Source: CADEEN01 sp031389585
Lineage (GTDB): Bacteria; Pseudomonadota; Gammaproteobacteria; Burkholderiales; Burkholderiaceae_C
Reading direction: 5' to 3'
Assembly: GCA_031389585.1 (NCBI GenBank)
Contig: JANMSS010000331.1
Span: 1-11,688, forward strand
Length of the DNA stretch: 11,688 bases
Part shown: positions 1 to 5,632 of the stretch, piece after piece
Layout: each line of letters begins with the position of its first letter
Position numbering within the stretch: position 1 is the first letter of the stretch
The notes under the pieces: generated by a model
What the model was told of the DNA's origin: nothing
The model's database searches: none
The model's input: only the letters and a program-made list of their open reading frames with translations
Program-made: the position numbers and the translations under genes

Positions 1-948
1 GTCCAGGGCCATGCGCAGCGCGCGCGGGTCGGCCAGGCCGATGTCTTCGCTGGCCATGCGCAGCACACGCCGCGCGACATAGCGCGGGTCGACGCCGCCG
101 TCGAGCATGCGCACCAGCCAGTACAGCGCGGCGTCGGGGTCACTGCCGCGCACGCTCTTGTGCAGCGCCGAGATGGTGTCGTAGAACTGCTCGCCGCCCT
201 TGTCGTAGCGGCGCAGTGGTTCACCCAGGGCGCGCTCCAACAAGGGTTCGTCGATCTGGGTGGCCGCGCCCGCCACCGCGGCCAGGTTCTCGACGGTATT
301 GAGCAGGCGCCGCGCGTCGCCATCGGCATAGGCTACGAGCCGATCGCGTGCCGCGTCGCTGAACGGCGGCAGCGACACGGCGGCACGCGCGCGTTCGAGC
401 AGCTCGGCCAGCTCATCGGCCGCCAGCGGATGCAGCACATGCACCGTGGCGCGCGACAACAGCGCCGAGTTGACCTCGAAGGATGGGTTCTCGGTGGTCG
501 CGCCGATGAAGGTGAACAGGCCCGATTCGACATGCGGCAGGAAGGCGTCCTGCTGCGCCTTGTTGAAGCGGTGCACCTCATCGACGAAGACGATGCTGGC
601 GCGGCCAGCGCGGCGCGCGGCTTGCGCGCGATCGACCGCCTCGCGGATGTCTTTCACACCGCCGAGCACCGCCGAGATGACGACGAACTCAGCCTCGAAG
701 GCGCCCGCCACCAGGCGCGCCAGGGTCGTCTTTCCGACCCCCGGCGGGCCCCACAGGATCATCGAATGCAGCCGGCCGGATTGAAAGGCCGCAGCCAGCG
801 GCTTGCCAGGGGCCAGCAGGTGGCGCTGGCCGATCACCTCGGCCAGCGTGCGCGGGCGCAGACGCTCGGCAAGCGGTGCATCCGCGCGTGCGACCTCAGG
901 CGCCGCGGGCGCCGCTGCTTCGGTGTTGCCAAACAGGTCTTGGTCCAC
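1..948 (-). CDS. rarA: Replication-associated recombination protein A, AAA+ ATPase (partial, C-terminus cut by window edge)
   Basis: RarA (MgsA) is a cytoplasmic AAA+ ATPase of the clamp-loader/RuvB-like group that acts at stalled replication forks. The 316 visible residues start with MDQDLFG and carry Walker A GPPGVGKT (about residues 67-74), Walker B FVDEVHRF (121-128), sensor 1 GATTENPSF (149-157), a putative arginine finger in LLSRATV (about 166) and the sensor-2 segment GDARRLLNTVE (210-220). The E. coli protein is about 447 residues, so roughly 130 C-terminal residues (tetramerisation region) lie outside the window. The start is a GTG at 948-946, chosen because MDQDLFG matches the usual N-terminus; no clear Shine-Dalgarno precedes it. 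It begins 31 nt after the LuxR-type gene on the same strand, so read-through from that unit is plausible. In many gammaproteobacteria rarA directly follows lolA; here it does not. Confidence 0.96.
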   Translation of the reverse strand, partial: MDQDLFGNTEAAAPAAPEVARADAPLAERLRPRTLAEVIGQRHLLAPGKPLAAAFQSGRLHSMILWGPPGVGKTTLARLVAGAFEAEFVVISAVLGGVKDIREAVDRAQAARRAGRASIVFVDEVHRFNKAQQDAFLPHVESGLFTFIGATTENPSFEVNSALLSRATVHVLHPLAADELAELLERARAAVSLPPFSDAARDRLVAYADGDARRLLNTVENLAAVAGAATQIDEPLLERALGEPLRRYDKGGEQFYDTISALHKSVRGSDPDAALYWLVRMLDGGVDPRYVARRVLRMASEDIGLADPRALRMALD

Positions 949-979
949 GCACCGATTGTCGCTGCGCGCAGGCGCCGTT

Positions 980-1516
980 TCAGTCCACGGCGGCGATCGG
1001 CGCCAGCAGGTCTTCGAGGAAGAACGCCGACAGGGCGGCGCGGCCGGTGAGCCCGGCTTTGGAGTAGATCGCCCGTGCATGCTCGCGCACGGTGCGCTCG
1101 CTGCCGGTGCGCACCGCGGCGATTTCTTTGGTGCTCAGACCCTTGAGCAGCAACAACGCGACCTCGCGCTCGGCATCGGTCAGGCTCCAGCGGGTGAACT
1201 GGACGTCGATCGCCTCGCCCAGGCCGTTGAGCAGCGCGCGCGACTCGCTGCGCCAGCGCTGGCCCTGCACGCGCGCGATCTCGAGGTCGCGGATCACCTG
1301 CAGGTGATCGTCGCGCTGCTGCCGCGTAACGCGAAACAGCACCGCGACGCCAACGCTGGTGATCACCACCGGCGCCACCTTGAGCAGCTCCAGCAGCAAG
1401 TCGAACAGCGTCGGCGTGGGCTCTTCGAGCAGTTCGATGCCGAGGAACAGCACGATACCCACGACCACCGCCGCGGTGGCCCAGGCACGGGTGCGCGGAT
1501 CGACCAACTCAATCAT
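980..1516 (-). CDS. Membrane-anchored LuxR-type helix-turn-helix transcriptional regulator
   Basis: A 178-residue protein with two hydrophobic helices at about residues 11-30 and 45-62, a charged helical linker (about 64-100) and a C-terminal LuxR/GerE-type DNA-binding domain (about 110-170). The HTH shows the family pattern LTDAEREVALLLLKGLSTKEIA followed, after a few residues, by SERTVREHARAIYSKAGLTGR. There is no receiver or autoinducer-binding domain, so by architecture it is a one-component regulator tethered to the inner membrane; the signal is unknown. The ATG at 1516 has a GGAG at 1525-1528, 8 nt upstream. It starts 24 nt after the stop of the secreted-protein gene and ends 31 nt before rarA, so the three genes probably share a transcript. 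Targets cannot be read from the sequence. Confidence 0.88.
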   Translation of the reverse strand: MIELVDPRTRAWATAAVVVGIVLFLGIELLEEPTPTLFDLLLELLKVAPVVITSVGVAVLFRVTRQQRDDHLQVIRDLEIARVQGQRWRSESRALLNGLGEAIDVQFTRWSLTDAEREVALLLLKGLSTKEIAAVRTGSERTVREHARAIYSKAGLTGRAALSAFFLEDLLAPIAAVD

Positions 1517-1540
1517 CGTCCAGACTCCGGTCCGACGCGG

Positions 1541-2632
1541 TCAGGGCGCCGGCAAAGCCGCACAGCGCGAATCGAAGTTGCATTCGACGAGTTGCAGGCG
1601 TTGACCTTCAAGGGGTTTGGTCTCCAGGAAGAATCCGATGCCGCGCGCATAGTACTTGAGGGCGTAGATGCCCGGCTCCAGCAGCGAGTAGTTCTTGGTC
1701 ACCACGCAATCGCGCTGGTTGCACAGGCGCAGCACCAGCTCGCGCGGCACCAGCTGATCGAGCACCGGGTTGCCGCCCCAGGCGTAGCTCGCCGTCAGGA
1801 TTTCCGACACGTCCTCGGCGTTGCCGAGAGAGAACTCTTCCAGGTACGCTTGCCCGGCGCGCGGACGCGCCGGCATGATGATGCCCGCCTTGTCGCGCTC
1901 GCGTCCGTGCTTGAACGAGCCGCTGATCTTGACCAGTTCGGGCCGTTGCGGCACGTCGCCTTCGAAACTCTCGTAGTCCTTGACCTCCTCGCCGCAATAC
2001 CAGGTGCTGCCGTCGCGGCCAGCGGCATACCAGTCGTCGGTGGCTTCCTTCAGGCGGCCGTTCTCATACACCAGGTCGCGCAGCACGACGCAGGTCACGC
2101 CTTCGATCAGCTTGGTCTCGTTGGCGACCTCGAGCACATTGCGCTCGCTGCCGCCGAGATAGACCCAGCGGTTGCCGATGCCGAGCGGGAAGTACGGATT
2201 CGGGTTCGATAGCTGGCGAAAGTCGGCGTCGAATCGGTCGGGCGTGAACGGCGGGTCGTAGCGCGCCTCGCCGAGCACCGTGCAGGCGGCGCGGCGCCAG
2301 TCGAGTTGCACGCGGCAGGCCTTGCCGGCCTCGGCTTGTGCCTCGCTGGCTTCGGCCAGGCATTCGGAGCGTGCGCGGGCATCGGCCAGGTTGATGCACT
2401 TGGCTTTGAGGACGTAGAAGTCGTCCTTGGCCGCGAAGCCACAAGCGCTGTGAAGCAGCCGGGCCGTGGCGCTGCAGTAGTTGCGATCACGCAGTTCGTC
2501 GTCGTCGTCGCGGGCCTGGGCCGCCGGCACGGCAAGCGCCAAAGCGACAGCCAGCAGGGTCGTGGCCAGCGCGCCGCGCGGCCGCCGGACCGGGACTCGA
2601 TCGTCATTCCGAATACAGCGCAGATTCATCAT
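1541..2632 (-). CDS. Cysteine-rich secreted protein of a conserved uncharacterised family
   Basis: A 363-residue protein of unknown function. Residues 16-40 form a Sec signal peptide (RRPRG, a Leu/Ala core, then VPAAQA) with predicted cleavage before RDDDDE. The mature N-terminal part has six cysteines (53, 64, 79, 91, 106, 117) in a helical stretch; the rest has six more (181, 213, 304, 309, 351, 357). An even count suggests disulfides and an extracytoplasmic location. The second part contains NPYFPLGIGNRWVY (145-158), DWYAAGRDGSTWYCGEE (200-216) and AGIIMPARPRAGQAYLEEF (249-267). I recognise these from a widespread family of secreted bacterial proteins with the same F-P-L, D-W-Y/W-Y-x-G-E and G-I-I-M-P-A motifs, but know no assigned function. 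Two adjacent ATGs (2632, 2629) could start it. It is followed 24 nt later by the LuxR-type gene. Confidence 0.85.
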   Translation of the reverse strand: MMNLRCIRNDDRVPVRRPRGALATTLLAVALALAVPAAQARDDDDELRDRNYCSATARLLHSACGFAAKDDFYVLKAKCINLADARARSECLAEASEAQAEAGKACRVQLDWRRAACTVLGEARYDPPFTPDRFDADFRQLSNPNPYFPLGIGNRWVYLGGSERNVLEVANETKLIEGVTCVVLRDLVYENGRLKEATDDWYAAGRDGSTWYCGEEVKDYESFEGDVPQRPELVKISGSFKHGRERDKAGIIMPARPRAGQAYLEEFSLGNAEDVSEILTASYAWGGNPVLDQLVPRELVLRLCNQRDCVVTKNYSLLEPGIYALKYYARGIGFFLETKPLEGQRLQLVECNFDSRCAALPAP

Positions 2633-2635
2633 GGT

Positions 2636-2641
2636 CTCCTT
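2636..2641 (-). promoter_or_regulatory. Shine-Dalgarno AAGGAG of the secreted-protein gene
   Basis: The minus strand reads AAGGAG, then ACC and two consecutive ATG codons. The spacer is 3 nt to the first ATG (2632) and 6 nt to the second (2629). The second spacing is closer to optimal, so translation probably starts at 2629 and the protein is one residue shorter than the longest reading. This is the best ribosome-binding site in the window. Confidence 0.75.
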
Positions 2642-2702
2642 GTTGAACAGGCTTCACATCGCATCCGGCTGCGCCTGTGGGGTCGGCCGGCAAGACAGAA
2701 CT

Positions 2703-2747
2703 TCGGCGATTGGCGGCAGCGTGTCGATTGGCGCTTTGACGTAGGCG
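2703..2747 (+). repeat. 45-bp intergenic repeat, copy 1
   Basis: Ungapped alignment to 6741-6785 gives 35 identities in 45 positions. Two blocks are identical: TGTCGATTGGCG (2722-2733) and TGACGTAGGCG (2737-2747), separated by 3 nt. Both copies have the same orientation and lie upstream of minus-strand genes. They could be a dispersed chromosomal repeat or a shared regulatory site; the sequence alone cannot separate these. Confidence 0.6.
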
Positions 2748-2769
2748 CGTTCACTGCGGCGCTACGTCA
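2737..2769 (-). repeat. Inverted repeat at the 3' end of the deacetylase gene
   Basis: Arms TGACGTAGGCGC (2737-2748) and GCGCTACGTCA (2759-2769) pair over 11 bp with one bulged G and a 10-nt loop. The right arm includes the deacetylase stop codon (2767-2769). As RNA on the minus strand this would be a stable stem just after the stop, suggesting transcript-end protection or attenuation. The following bases are A-rich then GC-rich rather than a U-tract, so it is not a typical intrinsic terminator. The left arm contains the TGACGTAGGCG block of the 45-bp repeat. Confidence 0.55.
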
Positions 2770-3660
2770 TGCCGGAGCCAGAATTTGGCTCATCGGCCGC
2801 ACAACGACATTGGCTTCGGCCAACATTTCAACCAGACCACGGCCGGCGAAAACCTCGTATTCGGTGCCGCGCGCTGCCAGAATCCGGTCCTCGGCCTGCA
2901 CCGTCACGCTTGGATGGCACATCAACAGATCTCCGTCACCCGCGTGGGCGAACCAAGCACACAGCAGCGCCCGGTACCGCGGCGCGCCCCCGACGAAGTC
3001 GTACACCCCGAGCAAGCGCTGGTTCTGCGCCAGGCCGTGCCGGGCGGCCAGCCGGCTGAGCGCCGCGGCGCCGAGGGCCTCGATGGCCCAGGGTTTGAAC
3101 CCGCGATCGAAGGCGTCGCGCCGCGTGCGACGCAGCCACGGGCGCAACGCGCTGCCGCGTTGGTCGAGCAGCTCGAGCAGCACGTCGCGCACGCCGGGCA
3201 ACTGGTGCACATGCCGGTGGCCGTCGACGAAGGCCGGCGGTCGTCCGAGCGCCTGCTCGAAGGCCTCGAGCTGTGCGGCGATCTCGGCGCGCAGCAGGCG
3301 CTGTTTCAGCCAGCCGCCGTAGGCGCTGGCGATCAGCGCCGGCAACGAACAGCGTGACGCGGGCATGAGCGGGAATTCGGTCAGGTCCAGATGCAGGCCG
3401 ATGTCGATGCGGTCGCGCACCAACGGCGTCAGCGACTGGCTGCAGGCCCGCCAAGCCGGGGCTCCGACCAGGCAACTCAGGGCGCTCACGCGGCCCAACG
3501 CCGCGAGTTCCAGCGCCGCACGGTTGATCCCCGCGTGCAGGCCAACGTCGTCGACGCAGATGGCGATGCGGCGCTGCGGGTGGCGCGCGTGAAGCCAGCG
3601 AGCGAGGGCGCCCGCGTGGGCTGGTTCATCTTCGTCGGCTGCGTGGCAGCGGCGCTGCAC
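2767..3660 (-). CDS. ChbG/YdjC-family carbohydrate deacetylase
   Basis: ChbG/YdjC proteins are metal-dependent deacetylases of N- or O-acetylated sugars, with HpnK as a relative in hopanoid synthesis. The signatures are in order: CVDD (residues 35-38 from GTG 3660), GLHLDLT (88-94), DGHRHVH (146-152), MCHP (247-250) and RGTEYEVF (264-271). The Asp pair and the His residues form the expected metal and catalytic site. No signal peptide is seen, so it is probably cytoplasmic. The start is a problem: between 3571 and 3660 the only usual start codon in frame is GTG at 3660-3658, giving 297 residues with about 30 before the first beta strand and a 72-nt overlap with the divergent gtrA. A rare start such as ATC at 3567 or a small indel are alternatives. 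Its place beside a GT2/ArnT/GtrA set suggests work on a lipid-linked or envelope sugar (inference). Confidence 0.85.
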   Translation of the reverse strand: MQRRCHAADEDEPAHAGALARWLHARHPQRRIAICVDDVGLHAGINRAALELAALGRVSALSCLVGAPAWRACSQSLTPLVRDRIDIGLHLDLTEFPLMPASRCSLPALIASAYGGWLKQRLLRAEIAAQLEAFEQALGRPPAFVDGHRHVHQLPGVRDVLLELLDQRGSALRPWLRRTRRDAFDRGFKPWAIEALGAAALSRLAARHGLAQNQRLLGVYDFVGGAPRYRALLCAWFAHAGDGDLLMCHPSVTVQAEDRILAARGTEYEVFAGRGLVEMLAEANVVVRPMSQILAPA

Positions 3661-3990
3661 TTCGGTGTCGTCGTGCTGCTGGTCACCCAGGCCGGCTTGC
3701 CGCCGCTGCTGGCCAATGTCGGTGGTTGGTTGCTCGCCTTTGGGGTCTCGTTCGCCGGCCACCACCACTTCAGCTTCCCTCAACACGGAGCGCCCATGCT
3801 GGCTGCGGCGGAGCGCTTCTTCGCCATCTCCGCAACTGGCTTTGCCCTCAATGAACTGGCCTATGCGGCGCTGCTGCAATGGAGTGGCCTGCGCTACGAG
3901 CTCGGCCTGGCGCTGGTCCTGCTGGCCGTCGCCGTGGCAACCTACTGGGCTAGTCGCCATTGGGCGTTCCTGCGCAGCCCAGCGCGCTAG
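3589..3990 (+). CDS. GtrA-family membrane protein, putative polyprenyl-phosphate-sugar flippase
   Basis: A 133-residue protein of normal family length with four predicted membrane helices (about residues 11-33, 37-55, 74-97, 103-120). GtrA hallmarks are FVGCVAAALHFGV near the start, GVSFAGHHHFSF after helix 2 and ATYWASRHWAFLR at the end, which matches the family's closing R-x-W-x-F pattern. GtrA proteins are thought to help translocate undecaprenyl-phosphate-linked sugars across the inner membrane, usually beside a GtrB-type GT2 enzyme. The start is taken as GTG 3589; GTG 3616 is possible but leaves only three residues before helix 1. The gene is antisense to its partners: its 5' end overlaps the deacetylase gene by 72 nt and its 3' end overlaps the ArnT-like gene by 41 nt. 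No Shine-Dalgarno or own promoter is obvious. Confidence 0.85.
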   Translation: MKPASEGARVGWFIFVGCVAAALHFGVVVLLVTQAGLPPLLANVGGWLLAFGVSFAGHHHFSFPQHGAPMLAAAERFFAISATGFALNELAYAALLQWSGLRYELGLALVLLAVAVATYWASRHWAFLRSPAR

Positions 3991-5632
3991 CGGTGCGTGG
4001 ATCAGCCGGGTCGATCAGCCACAACGTGGCTCGCGGCGTGTTGGCAACGGCGCGGGCCTGGAGCAGGAACGCATAGGGCCCAAGCGCGCTGGCCGGCGCC
4101 ACCACCCAGGCCTTGGGAGCGACGCACAGGGCCGAGGCAAAGGCCTCGGGCGTCAGCAACACGCGCGAGGCCTCGGCTTTCGCAAAATGGCCGGCGTCGG
4201 CGAGCTCCTTGAGCCAGTTGTCGCTTTGACTTATCCGCGCGCTCGCCCAGTCATCGACCACCGCGACGGGGCCGCGCAATCGGGCATAGAACGGCAGGTC
4301 GAAGAAGTACTGGCCGAGCATGAAGATGGGCTCATGCGATGCACGCTGGGCGCTCAGCGCTGCCGCCAGCAGGCGCGTCGACTTCGGCGCGTGCGCCGCG
4401 AAGGTGATCACGGCACCAAATGCCAGCAGCGCAGCCAGCGCGGCGCTGCCCCACCACAAACGCCTGTGCCGCGCCGACGGCTGGGTCAGGCTCAGGAACC
4501 CGTCGGCGAGCAGGTAGGCCAGTGGCGGCAAAGCGGGCAGCACGTAGCCCAGCAACTTGGACCGTGGCAGCGAAAAGAAGACCACAACGACAAGCAGCCA
4601 CAGCCACATCAGCAACCGGATCGGGCCGTGTTGCGGATCGCTCAGCGCACCTCGGCGCCACTGGCGGTGCACCCACGGCCACCATGGCAGCGTGAACAAC
4701 GACAACACGGCCGGGTAGAACCAGAACGGTTGCAGGTTGTTGAAGCCACTGCCAGTGAAGCGCCTGAAGTGCTGGGTGACGAAGAAGTAGTCGAGGAATC
4801 CGCTGAAGCGCCATTGCATGGCGGCGAACCAAGGCGTGGCGATCAGCAGGAACAGGAGCATGCCAGGCGCCCACACCAATGCGAACAGTGTGCTCCAGCG
4901 GCGCCGCATCGCCAGCCATGCCAACAACACCAGCGCCGGCAGCACGGCGCCAATCAAGCCTTTGGCCAGCACGCCGAGGGCCGCAGCGGCGTAGGCGCCC
5001 GCCAGGGCGCGGCGATAGGGCAAGCCGCGTTCGAAGCACAGCGCCGCATGCGCGAGCAACAGCGTGGTGGCGCTGATGCAACCGGCCACCAGCATGTCGA
5101 GGTTGGCGAACTGGCCGCCGATGATCCACAGCGGTTGTGCCAGCAACACCAGCAAGGTGACGGTGGCAACGCGCCTGCCAACCCAGCGCTGCGTGAAGGC
5201 AAGCAATGCCAACGCGCCAGCCGTCGCACCGAGCAGCGGCGCCAGCCGCGCGGCCGACTCGTTGAGACCGAACATGCCCAGCGACGCCGCCGTGATCCAG
5301 TAGAACAACGGCGGCTTGTGGAAGTACGGCAAGCCGTTGAGCGTGGGTGTGAGCCAGTCGCCCGCGCGCAGCATCTCCCAGGCCACGCCGACGTAGCGGC
5401 CTTCGTCGGGCAGCATCAGTGGGCGGACCCAGGCGGTGGCCGCCAGCCACATCATGATCAGCACCGGGACGGCGTACCGATCGGCATACCTTCGTGCTTC
5501 GCACGCCGGTACTCGCCCTTGCGGCGGCCCGGCGGGCTCATCAGGGATCCTTCGGGCTCCGCCCTCCGGTATTCGCCCTTGGGGCGGCCCGGCGGGCTCA
5601 TGCCTAGCGTGGCGGCGGTCTTGGCCCTTCAT
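3950..5632 (-). CDS. ArnT/PMT-family (GT83-like) membrane glycosyltransferase
   Basis: A 560-residue polytopic inner-membrane enzyme. ArnT-type transferases move a sugar from an undecaprenyl-phosphate carrier to lipid A or another envelope acceptor on the periplasmic side. The first periplasmic loop shows the family core LPDEGRYVGVAWEMLRAGDW (about residues 74-93) and NGLPYFHKPPLFYW (99-112), with the expected acidic pair D76/E77. About a dozen hydrophobic helices follow to residue 410, then a soluble C-terminal domain. The start at 5632 shares ATGA with the stop of the upstream GT2 gene, implying translational coupling. Residues 11-50 are encoded by two 60-bp tandem repeats; without them the N-terminus (MKGQDRRHAR then DRYAVPVL) would be of normal length. 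An internal ATG at 5455, at the start of helix 1, is an alternative. Substrate and acceptor are unknown, so arnT is not assigned. Confidence 0.88.
   Translation of the reverse strand: MKGQDRRHARHEPAGPPQGRIPEGGARRIPDEPAGPPQGRVPACEARRYADRYAVPVLIMMWLAATAWVRPLMLPDEGRYVGVAWEMLRAGDWLTPTLNGLPYFHKPPLFYWITAASLGMFGLNESAARLAPLLGATAGALALLAFTQRWVGRRVATVTLLVLLAQPLWIIGGQFANLDMLVAGCISATTLLLAHAALCFERGLPYRRALAGAYAAAALGVLAKGLIGAVLPALVLLAWLAMRRRWSTLFALVWAPGMLLFLLIATPWFAAMQWRFSGFLDYFFVTQHFRRFTGSGFNNLQPFWFYPAVLSLFTLPWWPWVHRQWRRGALSDPQHGPIRLLMWLWLLVVVVFFSLPRSKLLGYVLPALPPLAYLLADGFLSLTQPSARHRRLWWGSAALAALLAFGAVITFAAHAPKSTRLLAAALSAQRASHEPIFMLGQYFFDLPFYARLRGPVAVVDDWASARISQSDNWLKELADAGHFAKAEASRVLLTPEAFASALCVAPKAWVVAPASALGPYAFLLQARAVANTPRATLWLIDPADPRTASALGCAGTPNGD
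5482..5601 (-). repeat. Two tandem 60-bp repeat units with hairpins, inside the ArnT-like gene
   Basis: Read on the minus strand, unit 1 is 5601-5542 and unit 2 is 5541-5482. They match at 49 of 60 positions, and the first 19 bases are identical (ATGAGCCCGCCGGGCCGCC). Each unit contains a short hairpin: GGGC-GGA-GCCC in unit 1 and GTGC-GAA-GCAC in unit 2. In the ArnT frame the units encode residues 11-50 (EPAGPPQGR twice). In another frame they form a 47-codon ORF (5601-5458) repeating MSPPGR.KGEYRRA. From memory, strings like SPPGRPKGEYRSA recur at the edges of unrelated proteins in proteobacterial annotations, which would suggest a dispersed REP-like element; I could not check this. Confidence 0.85.

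Larger units (their letters stand above)
2633..2766. other. Intergenic region between the deacetylase and secreted-protein genes
   Basis: A 134-bp gap between two genes on the same (minus) strand. It holds the Shine-Dalgarno of the downstream gene, one copy of a 45-bp repeat (2703-2747) and most of a dyad (2737-2769) that reaches the deacetylase stop codon. A promoter for the secreted-protein/LuxR unit would be expected here, but I see no convincing -35/-10 pair, and no T-run that would make the dyad a standard terminator. Confidence 0.6.

Noticed and set aside
803..2212. 469-codon open frame on the plus strand
   Set aside because: It is antisense to rarA, the LuxR-type gene and the secreted-protein gene, all of which have clear family motifs. 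Its own translation is low-complexity Arg/Ala/Gln-rich sequence, typical of open antisense frames in high-GC DNA.
5458..5601. 47-codon ORF repeating MSPPGR.KGEYRRA as a real small protein or leader peptide
   Set aside because: It is the second open frame of the 60-bp repeat. There is no ribosome-binding site at its ATG, and covariation points to selection on structure, so it is described as repeat only, although coupling to ATG 5455 remains possible.
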